Positions 8,074-15,614 are shown, numbered from the stretch's first letter. The stretch: 47,742 nt of DNA from Pseudomonas sp. (GCA_029239415.1 JAQZAY010000002.1:1-47742); one strand, 5' to 3'. Numbers and translations: made by a program. Notes: a model not told the origin generated them from the letters alone.

Positions 8074-8691
8074 ATGACTTTGCTCAAGGAACATGAACAG
8101 CGCCAGGTCGCCGAGGCGATCGCCCGGGTCGAACAGCACACCGATGCCGAACTGGTCACGGTGCTGGCCCGGCGCGCCGACGACTACGCCTACATACCGT
8201 TGCTGTGGGCCAGCCTGGTGGCCCTGGTAGTGCCCGGCCTGGCGCATTTCGCACTGGGCTGGCTGACCATCAACCAGCTGCTGCTGACCCAGTGGCTGAC
8301 GTTCATCGTGCTGTGCCTGGTGTTTCGCCTGCCGCGCCTGACCACCCGGCTGATCCCGCGCTCGGTGCGGCACTGGCGGGCGTCCAACCTGGCGCGGCGG
8401 CAGTTTCTCGAGCAGAACCTGCACCATACCGAAGGCGCCACCGGGGTGCTGATCTTTGTCAGCGAGGCCGAGCGCTACGTGGAGATCCTGGTCGATGACG
8501 GTATCGCCCGGCACCTGGACAACCAGGTATGGGCGGGCATCGTCGCGCGGTTTTCCGAGCAGGTGCGCCAGGGCGAGACGCTGCAGGGCTTTCTCGCCTG
8601 CATCGAGGCCTGTGGCCAGGTGCTCGGCACCCATGTACCGCTGACCCACCCACGCAACGAGTTGCCCAACCGGCTGGTGATCCTCGACTGA
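8074..8691 (+). CDS. TPM-domain membrane protein
   Basis: Second TPM-family protein, 205 residues and no signal peptide. The N-terminal region (LLKEHEQRQVAEAIARVEQ) resembles the start of a TPM domain. It is interrupted by two membrane helices (about 45-65 and 68-88). The rest of the domain follows, with GATGVLIFVSEAERYVEILVDD and DNQVWAGIVARF. It starts 27 bp after the first TPM gene, so lemA and both TPM genes probably form one transcript. A hairpin lies about 30 bp past the stop. Function unknown; the three-gene set looks like a functional unit. Confidence 0.82.
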   Translation: MTLLKEHEQRQVAEAIARVEQHTDAELVTVLARRADDYAYIPLLWASLVALVVPGLAHFALGWLTINQLLLTQWLTFIVLCLVFRLPRLTTRLIPRSVRHWRASNLARRQFLEQNLHHTEGATGVLIFVSEAERYVEILVDDGIARHLDNQVWAGIVARFSEQVRQGETLQGFLACIEACGQVLGTHVPLTHPRNELPNRLVILD

Positions 8692-8722
8692 GCCACGCCC
8701 ATCGAGAAAACCTGTGCGCAGG

Positions 8723-8747
8723 CCGGGCATCCACGTAAAATGCCCGG
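8723..8747 (+). terminator. Hairpin after the LemA/TPM operon
   Basis: CCGGGCAT at 8723-8730 pairs with ATGCCCGG at 8740-8747 around a 9-nt loop. No clear T tract follows, so termination strength is uncertain. An alternative start for the next gene at 8740 would lie in this stem, which argues for the later start at 8794. Confidence 0.45.
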
Positions 8748-8793
8748 TATTGCGCCTCGCGCGCCCTCCGCACCCTCGAGGCACCCTCTCCCG

Positions 8794-10011
8794 ATGTCCG
8801 TCACACCCTCCGCTTCAACCGCACCGGATGCGCGTGCGCAGTTTCTCGACAGGCTCGACGCCAGCCTGCAAGGCAGCACCCTGGTAAAGCTGGTACTGGC
8901 CCGCCATGTCGGCGCCGACGATACCTTGCAGCGCATCATCGCCAAGCCCCTGACGGTCAAGGGCCAGGCGTGCCTGTCGCTGGTCTACCGTCACCAGACC
9001 CGCGACATCACCCGCAACCTGCCGCTGGAGCAGGCCCGCGCGCTCGTGGATGAACTGCTGCCGGCAAGCTTTCGCAATGCCCACCTGTTCAGCCAGGACG
9101 AGGAAGTGCAGCTCAATTTCACCAAGAAAGGCAAGCCCATGCTCCAGCGCCACGGCGCGCAGGCTCCGCGCGAGGCCGCGCCTGCCGAGCATGACCGCGA
9201 GAAAAAGCGCTACCTGGAACTGACCCGGCCGTTTCTGCGCGACCTCGGCGTCACCGACCGCCAGGGCGCGCTGATCCCGTCCATGTCGCGCAAGTGGAAG
9301 CAGATCAACAAGTTCATCGAGGTCTTCGACCACGCCCTGTCCAGCGCACCGCTCGTGGCCGACAAGGCATTGCGGGTGGCCGACTTCGGGTCGGGCAAGG
9401 GCTACCTGACCTTCGCCATGCATGACTACCTGACCGACCGCCTGGCGCGCCAGGTCCAGGTGACCGGCGTCGAGCTGCGCCAGGACATGGTCGACCTGTG
9501 CAACGCTGCTGCCGCACGGCTGGATCAGCCCGGCCTGGTGTTCGAGTGCGGCGACGTGCGCAGCGTCGTGCCCGAGGCCATCGACGTGATGATCGCCCTG
9601 CATGCCTGCGACGTCGCCACCGACTACGCCATCCACACCGGCATCCGCTGCGGCGCCTCGATCATCATGTGCTCGCCGTGCTGCCACAAGCAGATCCGTC
9701 CGCAGATGGCCAGCCCAGGCCTGCTGCAGCCGATGCTGCAATATGGCCTGCACCTGGGCCAGCAGGCCGAGATGCTTACCGACAGCCTGCGTGCGCTGTA
9801 TCTGGAAGCCTGCGGCTACGAGACCAAGGTGTTCGAGTTCATCTCCCTGGAGCACACCAACAAGAACAAGATGATCCTGGCGGTCAAGCGCAAGTCACCT
9901 GGTGATGCTGGTGTACTGCTGGAGAAGATCGAGCAGCTGAAGGCGTTCTACGGGGTGAAGGAGCACTGCCTGGAGACGTTGCTGCGCGCCGATGGGCTGA
10001 TCGCGGCATAG
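8794..10011 (+). CDS. Class I SAM-dependent methyltransferase (Methyltransf_32-like)
   Basis: Predicted cytosolic methyltransferase of 405 residues. An N-terminal domain of about 180 residues precedes a Rossmann core with motif I ADFGSGKGYLTF (196-207), the acidic VTGVELRQ strand (223-230) and an ALHACDVATDYAI segment (268-280). The stretch CSPCCHKQIRP (293-303) is characteristic of the Methyltransf_32 family found in eukaryotic METTL25/RRNAD1-like and GSTCD proteins. The substrate is unknown; RNA or protein are both possible. The start at 8794 is preferred over 8740, which lies in a hairpin, though neither has a strong ribosome site. The gene is convergent with a DUF4917-like gene 76 bp away. 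Confidence 0.78.
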   Translation: MSVTPSASTAPDARAQFLDRLDASLQGSTLVKLVLARHVGADDTLQRIIAKPLTVKGQACLSLVYRHQTRDITRNLPLEQARALVDELLPASFRNAHLFSQDEEVQLNFTKKGKPMLQRHGAQAPREAAPAEHDREKKRYLELTRPFLRDLGVTDRQGALIPSMSRKWKQINKFIEVFDHALSSAPLVADKALRVADFGSGKGYLTFAMHDYLTDRLARQVQVTGVELRQDMVDLCNAAAARLDQPGLVFECGDVRSVVPEAIDVMIALHACDVATDYAIHTGIRCGASIIMCSPCCHKQIRPQMASPGLLQPMLQYGLHLGQQAEMLTDSLRALYLEACGYETKVFEFISLEHTNKNKMILAVKRKSPGDAGVLLEKIEQLKAFYGVKEHCLETLLRADGLIAA

Positions 10012-10087
10012 GCCGCTAAAGACTTCAGGAGTTGCCATAGGCCGGTTCGACGAGGCCCGCCTGGGCACAGCAGGTGCCTGCTCCTGG

Positions 10088-11110
10088 TCAGTGCCGCTTG
10101 CCGTAGTTGGCCGGCACTGCGATTTCCCGCCCAGCCCCGCCCAGTGGGTGCGTGCTGGCATCGAAGAAGTGCAGCGGTAGGCCCGGAGCCTGGCTGAACG
10201 CCTCAACGTAGCGTTGCTTCTGGCTGATGATCGAGGCCTCGCCCAATGGGCGGATGGCGATCGCCAGATGGGCCGGACGGGCCTGGCGGATGGCCTCGGC
10301 CAGGTGCTGGTCCTGGGTGCCCAGGTGCTGGCCGAACACGCACAGGCCTTCGCGCTCGCGGGCCAGTTCGCCCAGGCACCAGGACAGGTAGTCGGAGTTG
10401 CGGATAGCCCGCAGCTTGTCGCCGCTGGTGCTTTCATTGATGAACAACGGCACATCGCCTGGGGTGTTGACCGCGAAGCCATCGAGCAGCTCGCTGCCTT
10501 CGGCGCTGCGCTGGCGCGTGGTGCCGTCGGCTTGCTTGAGCAGGTGCAGGCCGCCGTGCAGGTAGTGCAGGCGCGTGCCTTGATCGCCAGTGGCGCGCAC
10601 ATCGAAGAAACCTTCCTCGTCGAACAGCCGCGCGAAGCCCTGCGGCGCATGCTCGAGCGCCCAGGGGCAAAGCAGGTCGTAGTTGCTGGTGAACACGCGG
10701 TCATAGTTGCGCAGCTCGTCGCTCAAGGCCTGCAAGGTCGGCGTCGGCATCAGCGCGAAGGGAACGTGCAGGCTGCGCATGGCGTGGATCAGCGCTTCCT
10801 TGATCGCATAGTAGCGGTTGAGCGGCGCGGTCGAGCTGATCGCCAGCGCGGCGTTGGTGCGTACCGTGGTATTGAGCATGCTCAGTACCGGCTCGAACAG
10901 CTCGGTGCCCAGTGCCTTGAACAATGCCTGATCGCTCTTGCCCAATGCCCGGGAGCGTACCTGCTGGGCCTGCTCGAACAGCGAGAAGTAGCCGAACGGC
11001 TTCCACATGGCGCGGCTGGCCCCATTGCCCAGCAGCAGGGCGCGGCAGGAGTGGCGGTCGTTGAGCTCCGTCCAGCTGGACAGGTGGGCATCGAGGGTTG
11101 CGTGGGGCAT
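10088..11110 (-). CDS. DUF4917-like protein with a SIR2-type GNGAS motif
   Basis: Uncharacterised protein of 340 residues without signal peptide or membrane helix. The N-terminal block RALLLGNGASRAMWKPFGYFSLFEQA resembles the nucleotide-binding glycine loop of SIR2-like folds and the start of DUF4917 proteins. Later blocks include VFTSNYDLLCPWAL, RLHYLHGGLHLL (asparagine/histidine-rich positions typical of SIR2-like domains) and LCVFGQHLGTQDQHLAEAI. These features suggest an NAD- or nucleotide-binding enzyme. The family name is recalled, not searched. It stands alone, convergent with the methyltransferase and divergent from the glycerophosphodiesterase gene. No partner effector is visible, so a defence role is speculative. 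Confidence 0.7.
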   Translation of the reverse strand: MPHATLDAHLSSWTELNDRHSCRALLLGNGASRAMWKPFGYFSLFEQAQQVRSRALGKSDQALFKALGTELFEPVLSMLNTTVRTNAALAISSTAPLNRYYAIKEALIHAMRSLHVPFALMPTPTLQALSDELRNYDRVFTSNYDLLCPWALEHAPQGFARLFDEEGFFDVRATGDQGTRLHYLHGGLHLLKQADGTTRQRSAEGSELLDGFAVNTPGDVPLFINESTSGDKLRAIRNSDYLSWCLGELAREREGLCVFGQHLGTQDQHLAEAIRQARPAHLAIAIRPLGEASIISQKQRYVEAFSQAPGLPLHFFDASTHPLGGAGREIAVPANYGKRH

Positions 11111-11206
11111 TGGGGATCCGTCGGTATGCAGGCAAACGGCGCGACTTTAGCATGTCATGGAGAGTGTGCGAGGCTGGCCGTAAGGACAATATGGGGAAGG
11201 AATGCA

Positions 11207-12271
11207 ATGAACAGTATCATCCACTGGGCCCTGGGCACATTGTTGTTGGCATCGACGGCCAGCGCCGAAGCGCTAGAGTCGCGTGCCGTGGGCCTGGGCA
11301 TTCCGGACCCTGCGGTGATCGCCCACCGCGGCGCCTCCCACGACGCGCCGGAGTCCACCCTGCCTGCCTATCTGCTGGCGCGCGACCTGGGTGCCGACTA
11401 CCTGGAACTTGACCTGCAGCGTACCCGCGACGGTGTGCTGGTCGCTGTCCACGATGACACGCTGGTGCGTACCAGCGATGTCGCCCGGCGCTACCCGGAC
11501 CGGCATGACAGCCCTGTCAGCGCCTTCACCCTGGCCGAGCTCAAGGCTCTGGATGCCGGCAGCTGGTTCAACGAGGCGTACCCGGACCGCGCGCGGGCGT
11601 CGTTCGAGAAATTGCAGATTCTTACCTTGGACGAAGTGATCGACATCGCCGAAGGCAATCCGGAACGCGCCCCTGGCCTGTACATCGAGACCAAGGTGCC
11701 GGGCCAGTTTCCCGGCATCGAGGACGAGCTCCAGGCGCGCCTCCAGGCACGTGGCTGGCTCGACCGGCCAGGCAGGGTGGTGCTGCAGACGTTCGACCGC
11801 AACAGCCTCGGCTTGCTGCACAAGAGCATGCCGCAAGTGCCGAAGATCCTCCTGCTGTGGGTCGGCAAGGGAGCCATCGAGCCGGCTTCCGGCCAGTCCT
11901 TCGCCGAATCCGGCGAGCACGACAAGGCGGCGTTCTACGCGCGCCAGCAACCACGGGACCCCGCCGAATTCACCCGTTGGCTGGACGCCGCCGTGCAAGG
12001 CGGCGCGATCGGCACCGGGCCATCGGCGGCACGTGTCGGGGGAGGCGAGCAAAGCTATGCCAACCTGATCCAGCCGTGGATGAACCAGCTCGCCCATGAA
12101 CGGAGATTGCTGGTGCACGTCTACACCTTGGATGCGCCGGAAGACTTCACGATGGCCACGGCGGCCGGGGTCGACGGCATCTTCACCAACCGCACGGGCG
12201 CCTTGCTGCGCCACTACGGCCGGCCCGCCGAACACAGCGAGGCAGAGCTGCTGCACAAGCTGGGCTATTAA
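11207..12271 (+). CDS. glpQ: Periplasmic glycerophosphodiester phosphodiesterase
   Basis: Exported enzyme of 354 residues that hydrolyses deacylated phospholipids to glycerol-3-phosphate and an alcohol. A signal peptide covers residues 1-20 (ending TASA). The GDPD barrel shows the catalytic set His40-Arg41 (VIAHRGAS), Glu67 and Asp69 (YLELDLQRTRDG) and His82 (VAVHDDTLVRT). The C-terminal IFTNRTGALLRHY matches the family end. The ATG at 11207 follows a GGGGAAGG ribosome site with good spacing. The gene is monocistronic, followed by a gene-free stretch and the tRNA terminator on the other strand. Confidence 0.92.
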   Translation: MNSIIHWALGTLLLASTASAEALESRAVGLGIPDPAVIAHRGASHDAPESTLPAYLLARDLGADYLELDLQRTRDGVLVAVHDDTLVRTSDVARRYPDRHDSPVSAFTLAELKALDAGSWFNEAYPDRARASFEKLQILTLDEVIDIAEGNPERAPGLYIETKVPGQFPGIEDELQARLQARGWLDRPGRVVLQTFDRNSLGLLHKSMPQVPKILLLWVGKGAIEPASGQSFAESGEHDKAAFYARQQPRDPAEFTRWLDAAVQGGAIGTGPSAARVGGGEQSYANLIQPWMNQLAHERRLLVHVYTLDAPEDFTMATAAGVDGIFTNRTGALLRHYGRPAEHSEAELLHKLGY

Positions 12272-12295
12272 GATACTGGCACCGGCGCGAAGACG

Positions 12296-12319
12296 TGCAT
12301 GAGAATGATATGAATTCCT
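12296..12319. promoter_or_regulatory. Fur-box-like sequence with no obvious target gene
   Basis: The sequence ATGAGAATGATATGAATTCC matches one half of a Fur box well (TGAGAATGAT) and the other half poorly. No iron gene follows on either strand. It may be a relic or a chance match. Confidence 0.25.
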
Positions 12320-12560
12320 ATAGCGATATTCATCTGCACGCGCAATGACTTCACTCTCCTTGCAGCCGCGTGGCCGCGGTTGCGCAGGCGTGTGTGCCCA
12401 AAGGCTGAATGCAATGCTGCGGGAAATATCCCTTGGCGATAGCGGGCAGCCTGATTAAGAGAGTTGCTTGCACAGGTACGGTGCCGCTCTCGTGCCCAGC
12501 GCAGTGCCTGTGGGAGCTGGATTGGCGCACGCAGGAGATTCAGAACAAACCCCCAGGAAC

Positions 12561-12584
12561 GAAAAAAGGAGCCATCGGCTCCTT
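12561..12584 (-). terminator. Rho-independent terminator of tRNA-Gly
   Basis: On the minus strand GGAGCC-GAT-GGCTCC is followed directly by TTTTTT. It lies about 46 bp past the tRNA 3' end and is a textbook intrinsic terminator. Confidence 0.9.
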
Positions 12585-12629
12585 CTTGCTGGCCATGACG
12601 TCGCTGGAACGTCATGCACTGAAATCGTG

Positions 12630-12703
12630 TGGAGCGGGTGAAGGGAATCGAACCCTCGTTATCAGCTTGGGAAGCTGGAGTAATGCCATTATACGACACC
12701 CGC
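12630..12703 (-). tRNA. tRNA-Gly, anticodon TCC
   Basis: A 74-nt cloverleaf with encoded CCA. The acceptor stem pairs GCGGGTG with CACCCGC, followed by discriminator T and CCA. The anticodon arm reads CCAGC-TTCCCAA-GCTGA with anticodon TCC in the loop, and the T arm contains GGTTCGATTCC. It lies downstream of phaG on the same strand but has its own -10-like TACAAA box at 12717-12722 and its own terminator. Confidence 0.97.
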
Positions 12704-12716
12704 CTTGCAGCTCGAC

Positions 12717-12722
12717 TTTGTA
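12717..12722 (-). promoter_or_regulatory. Candidate -10 box of tRNA-Gly
   Basis: TACAAA on the minus strand lies 14 nt upstream of the mature tRNA 5' end, a suitable position for a short precursor. The -35 region is weak. Confidence 0.4.
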
Positions 12723-12757
12723 CCAGAACACGCGGGCGATTAGAAGTGCGCAGTGGC

Positions 12758-12813
12758 AAAAAAGCCGCTCGACGGCCTGTAGGCGATGCAGACGGGCGCG
12801 CTACAGGTCGTCG
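12758..12813 (-). terminator. Terminator of phaG
   Basis: On the minus strand CGACGACCTGTAG (12801-12813) pairs, with one mismatch, with CTACAGGCCGTCG (12770-12782). AGCGGC and TTTTTT follow, the T run lying six bases past the stem. It separates phaG from the tRNA gene. Confidence 0.6.
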
Positions 12814-12819
12814 GGTCGC

Positions 12820-13704
12820 TCAGATGGCCAATGCATGATGACCCAGTACGTAATGACTGCGCTGGCGGTTTTCACGGGCAGTCGGTTTGAGGAAGCCCAG
12901 CAGGGCGTTGCGCGTGGCTTCGCTGGCGGCCTTGTGTTCCAGGTCAAGGAAGTGGCCGGCCCCGCGAATCTCGCTGAAATGACTGTTGCGCACGCGGTTC
13001 TTGAACGTGCGGGCATCTTCGGCGGTGGTGTACTCGTCGCGCTCGCCGTTGATGAACAGCACCGGGATGTCGATGGTGTCGGCGCTCCTCAGCGCGCGGG
13101 TCAGCTCCTCGCTGAGCACTTCGCCGATATGGAAGTGCATCTGCGCGTACTCATGGCTGTCCAGGCTGGTGACGTGCCGGTAGTTGAACCGCTTGTACAG
13201 CGATGGAAGATGCTTGCCGATGGTGTCGTTGACGAGGTTGCCGACCTGGTAGCGATCGCATGCGCCCAGGTAGCGGGAGCCGCGTTCAAGATAGTCGCGC
13301 ATCGGCTCGTTGACCACCGGGGAGAACGAACTGATCACGGCCTTCTTCACATGCTGCGGTTTCTGCGCCAGCGCCAGCAAGGTGCAGGCACCGCCCCAGG
13401 AGAAGGACATGACATGGTCGGCGCAGAAGTGGTCGATCAGTTCCAGCAGGACATGAGCCTCGGTTTCCTTGGTGAGCAGGCGTTCGTGGTGGTTGTGCGG
13501 CTTGGACTGGCCGGCATACGGCTGGTCGTAGAGCACGACGTTGAACTGCGGATACAGACTGCGCATCGTCTGAGCGAAGGAGGCGGTGGTGGCAAGCGAG
13601 CCGTTGACCAGAATGATGGTCTTGTCGGCGCCTTGCGCGCGGTAGAACTCTGTATAAACCCGATACTGTCCTTGAAGATCAAGTACTGCAATTTCTGGCC
13701 TCAT
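12820..13704 (-). CDS. phaG: (R)-3-hydroxydecanoyl-ACP:CoA transacylase PhaG
   Basis: Alpha/beta-hydrolase-fold enzyme of 294 residues that links fatty acid synthesis to medium-chain polyhydroxyalkanoate precursors, closely related to RhlA. The sequence closely resembles P. putida PhaG as I know it, including the start MRPEIAVLD and the blocks VNGSLATTASFAQT and NGERDEYTTAEDAR. The catalytic triad reported for PhaG is present: Ser102 in SFSWGGA, Asp223 in GERDEY and His251 in GAGHFLDLE. AGGAG precedes the ATG. The gene is monocistronic with its own terminator. RhlA is the alternative, but no rhlB neighbour exists and the N terminus is PhaG-like. Confidence 0.93.
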   Translation of the reverse strand: MRPEIAVLDLQGQYRVYTEFYRAQGADKTIILVNGSLATTASFAQTMRSLYPQFNVVLYDQPYAGQSKPHNHHERLLTKETEAHVLLELIDHFCADHVMSFSWGGACTLLALAQKPQHVKKAVISSFSPVVNEPMRDYLERGSRYLGACDRYQVGNLVNDTIGKHLPSLYKRFNYRHVTSLDSHEYAQMHFHIGEVLSEELTRALRSADTIDIPVLFINGERDEYTTAEDARTFKNRVRNSHFSEIRGAGHFLDLEHKAASEATRNALLGFLKPTARENRQRSHYVLGHHALAI

Positions 13705-13917
13705 GTCATCGACTCCTGGCGCAAAAAAAGGGTATTCGTGTCACCCACGGTGCACGTCTTTTATGACAGGTAGGCATACGCCTTGAAGTGAAACGGGGGG
13801 CCCAGTGTCGATCCTTGACAGGCGTGGTCGACGAGTATTGTTGTTCGCGGGCAATTCGCCGCGCACCGAGGCCTGAAGGCACCGGGCAAACGGCAAAAGG
13901 CGTCTTCGACTGCGTTC

Positions 13918-13933
13918 GTGACCGAGGAGTCAC
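13918..13933. promoter_or_regulatory. Inverted repeat upstream of phaG
   Basis: GTGAC-CGAGGA-GTCAC is a perfect 5-bp inverted repeat in the otherwise plain upstream region of phaG. It could be a regulator site; no known consensus is recognised. Confidence 0.3.
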
Positions 13934-14002
13934 ATGCAGACTGACGAGTTGGATTCAAGCAGCAGGGTAGGGAATCCGCAAGTGCCGTTCAGACGATATG
14001 GA

Positions 14003-14036
14003 ATATAAAACCGCCAGGCGGTTGTCAGGCGGTATA
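14003..14036 (-). terminator. Terminator of rsuA
   Basis: On the minus strand AACCGC-CTG-GCGGTT is followed by TTATATT. An alternative stem uses an upstream ACCGCC copy. It lies about 30 bp past the rsuA stop. Confidence 0.65.
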
Positions 14037-14061
14037 CCAGCAGACACGGCACCGAAGAGCG

Positions 14062-14754
14062 TCAGATCAAGGCGACTTCATCGCGCGTCAGGTGCCTGAA
14101 CGCTCCAGGCGCCAATACCGGATCCAGCACCAGCGGCCCCATGCTTTCACGGTGCAATCCAATCACCTTGTTATCGAAATGCCCGAACATCCGTTTGACC
14201 TGGTGGTAGCGCCCTTCGACGATCGCCAGGCGCGCCCGGCGTGGACCAAGCAGCGTCAGTTCGGCGGGGAGGGTGGTGAGGTCTTCGAAGGCAAAATAGA
14301 ACCCTTCGCGAAACTTCTCGATGTAGTGGGCGCCGATCTCGTCCTCGGTCTCGACATGATAGACCTTGGGCAGCTTGGTGGCGGGCTGGGTGAGACGCCG
14401 GGACCACTGGCCGTCGTTGGTCAGCAGCATCAAGCCGGTGGTGTTGTAGTCGAGGCGCCCGGCAATGTGCAGGTCGTTGCGCAGCTCGGCGGGCAGCAGG
14501 TCCAGCACGGTGGGGTGCTGCGGGTCATGGGTGGCGCTCACGCAGCCCGGCGGCTTGTGAAGCATGAGATAGATCGCTGGGTATCCGGCCTGCAGCACCC
14601 GCTCATCGACCTCGATACGGCTGAATGCCCGCACTTGCAGGCGGGGATCGGCTACGGCCGTGCCGTCGACGCGCACGCGCCGTTCCGCCAGCAGCACACG
14701 CACTTGCTGGCGGTTGAAACAGGGCAGGTTGCCGAGAAAACGGTCGAGTCGCAT
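14062..14754 (-). CDS. rsuA: 16S rRNA pseudouridine(516) synthase RsuA
   Basis: Ribosomal RNA modification enzyme of 230 residues. An S4 RNA-binding domain occupies about residues 1-60 (MRLDRFLGNL, VRVLLAERRVRVDG). The catalytic domain has Asp102 in GRLDYNTTGLMLLTNDG, the same position as in E. coli RsuA, and a C-terminal GRYHQVKRMFGHF motif. Length matches the family. It lies 33 bp downstream of the Cys-rich protein gene on the same strand, so the two may be co-transcribed, and a terminator follows. The assignment to position 516 is by family resemblance; the RluE/RluF subgroups are less likely. Confidence 0.88.
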   Translation of the reverse strand: MRLDRFLGNLPCFNRQQVRVLLAERRVRVDGTAVADPRLQVRAFSRIEVDERVLQAGYPAIYLMLHKPPGCVSATHDPQHPTVLDLLPAELRNDLHIAGRLDYNTTGLMLLTNDGQWSRRLTQPATKLPKVYHVETEDEIGAHYIEKFREGFYFAFEDLTTLPAELTLLGPRRARLAIVEGRYHQVKRMFGHFDNKVIGLHRESMGPLVLDPVLAPGAFRHLTRDEVALI

Positions 14755-14787
14755 GGCGTCGGGGGCTGGCAGGAACGGGCACGCAGT

Positions 14788-15057
14788 CTACCGACTCGGC
14801 CGATCCTTGGCTGCCTGCAGTTGCGCCTCGATTCCCGCGCAGCGCGGGCACAGGCAGGAGGTGTCGCGCAGCTCCGTGGGCAAGGCTTGCAGGGCCGCCG
14901 GATCGATGCTCACCTCGAAGCACCAGCAGTTCTGCGTGGCGCTGCCAGGCACTGCCAGGCTGCACTGGTTGAGCGCACCGCAGGCCGGGCACAGCCGGGC
15001 GTCAACATGGCTTGATGCCTGAGCTTGTATCAATTTGTTGCGTGGATCGCACTGCAC
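14788..15057 (-). CDS. Cysteine-rich CWC family small protein
   Basis: Small protein of 89 residues starting at GTG, with a weak AGGA upstream. It contains CPACGALNQC, NCWCFEV and CLCPRCAG. These paired cysteines form a probable zinc ribbon and match what I recall of the Cys-rich CWC family. It is encoded just upstream of rsuA on the same strand. The first 17 or so residues are outside the conserved part, so a later start is possible, but no better ATG is seen. Function unknown; a metal-binding accessory role is a guess. Confidence 0.75.
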   Translation of the reverse strand: MQCDPRNKLIQAQASSHVDARLCPACGALNQCSLAVPGSATQNCWCFEVSIDPAALQALPTELRDTSCLCPRCAGIEAQLQAAKDRPSR

Positions 15058-15156
15058 GTCGCCGGTCCTGTCTTATTCAATGTCGATGAACGTTTGCCGT
15101 CTCGATGCCTGCCAGCGCCGCTGGCTCAAGGCACGCCAGCGGTCCGGGAGGCCGCC

Positions 15157-15612
15157 ATGTATTACCGAATCCTCGTGCTTGCATTGCTGGGCCTGGTCAT
15201 CACCGCTTGTGTGCCTTACACCGGCAGCAGCTATTACCGCGCCGAATACTACACCGCGGATCGCTACGACTCGCAGCGCCATTATCGCCCGGGCTACTAC
15301 AACCGTGGCTATTATGTCGCGCCTCAGCCCCGCTACTACTACAGCCCGCCATCGCGGTACTACCGGCCTGCGCCCGTGCCGCACTACAGGCCCTATCCGC
15401 CCCCTGGCGTGCAACCTCACTGGCAAGGCAACCCGCGCTACGATCATCACTACAACACCGACCGCCAGCGCTACGACTACAACCGTGACCGCCAGCGCCA
15501 CGACTACCGCAACGATCGCCGCTACCAGGACGAGCGCCGCCGACACGATGGCCGCGGCATGCGCGGTCAGCAGCACGACGGCCGTCGTGATGGGCGCAAC
15601 TGGCAGCGTTGA
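15157..15612 (+). CDS. Tyr/Arg-rich putative lipoprotein
   Basis: Protein of 151 residues. The start at 15157 follows GGGAG with 6-nt spacing. A short hydrophobic segment ends in a lipobox-like VITAC (Cys18). The mature part is strongly biased: Tyr and Pro in the first half (repeated YYR and RYY units) and Arg, Asp, His and Gln in the second half (repeated RQRYDYNRDRQRHDY-like units). No enzymatic domain is visible, and it looks like a low-complexity, possibly disordered surface or periplasmic lipoprotein. It converges on the next gene with only 2 bp between the stops. Not recognised as a characterised family. Confidence 0.7.
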   Translation: MYYRILVLALLGLVITACVPYTGSSYYRAEYYTADRYDSQRHYRPGYYNRGYYVAPQPRYYYSPPSRYYRPAPVPHYRPYPPPGVQPHWQGNPRYDHHYNTDRQRYDYNRDRQRHDYRNDRRYQDERRRHDGRGMRGQQHDGRRDGRNWQR

Positions 15613-15614
15613 CC

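Larger units (their letters stand above)
12272..12629. other. Gene-free stretch downstream of glpQ
   Basis: I find no supported coding region here. It holds a Fur-box-like sequence at about 12296-12319, a short REP-like fragment (CCTGTGGGAGC near 12507) and the tRNA-Gly terminator at 12562-12582. The open frames that cross it also cross the tRNA and look accidental. Confidence 0.6.
13705..14061. other. Gene-free stretch between rsuA and phaG (phaG leader region)
   Basis: No supported coding region. It contains the rsuA terminator (14003-14036), an inverted repeat GTGAC-N6-GTCAC at 13918-13933 about 215 bp upstream of the phaG start, and a weak -10-like ATAAAA on the minus strand at about 13760. 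It should hold the phaG promoter and any regulator sites, but I cannot fix the promoter. Confidence 0.6.

Noticed and set aside
8740..8793. Earlier start for the methyltransferase
   Set aside because: The ATG lies inside a hairpin stem and adds a Pro/Arg-rich stretch unlike a protein start.
10214..11206. Upstream extension of the glycerophosphodiesterase frame
   Set aside because: The open frame runs antisense through the DUF4917-like gene. The signal peptide and ribosome site fix the start at 11207.
12409..13773. A 454-codon plus-strand frame through the tRNA and phaG
   Set aside because: It crosses a tRNA gene and two terminators and is antisense to phaG.
13788..13970. A 60-codon frame upstream of phaG
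   Set aside because: No ribosome site, Arg/Cys-rich random composition, and it lies in the regulatory region.
15025..15156. Upstream extension of the Tyr/Arg-rich lipoprotein
   Set aside because: It would hide the lipoprotein signal; the ATG at 15157 has a good GGGAG site.
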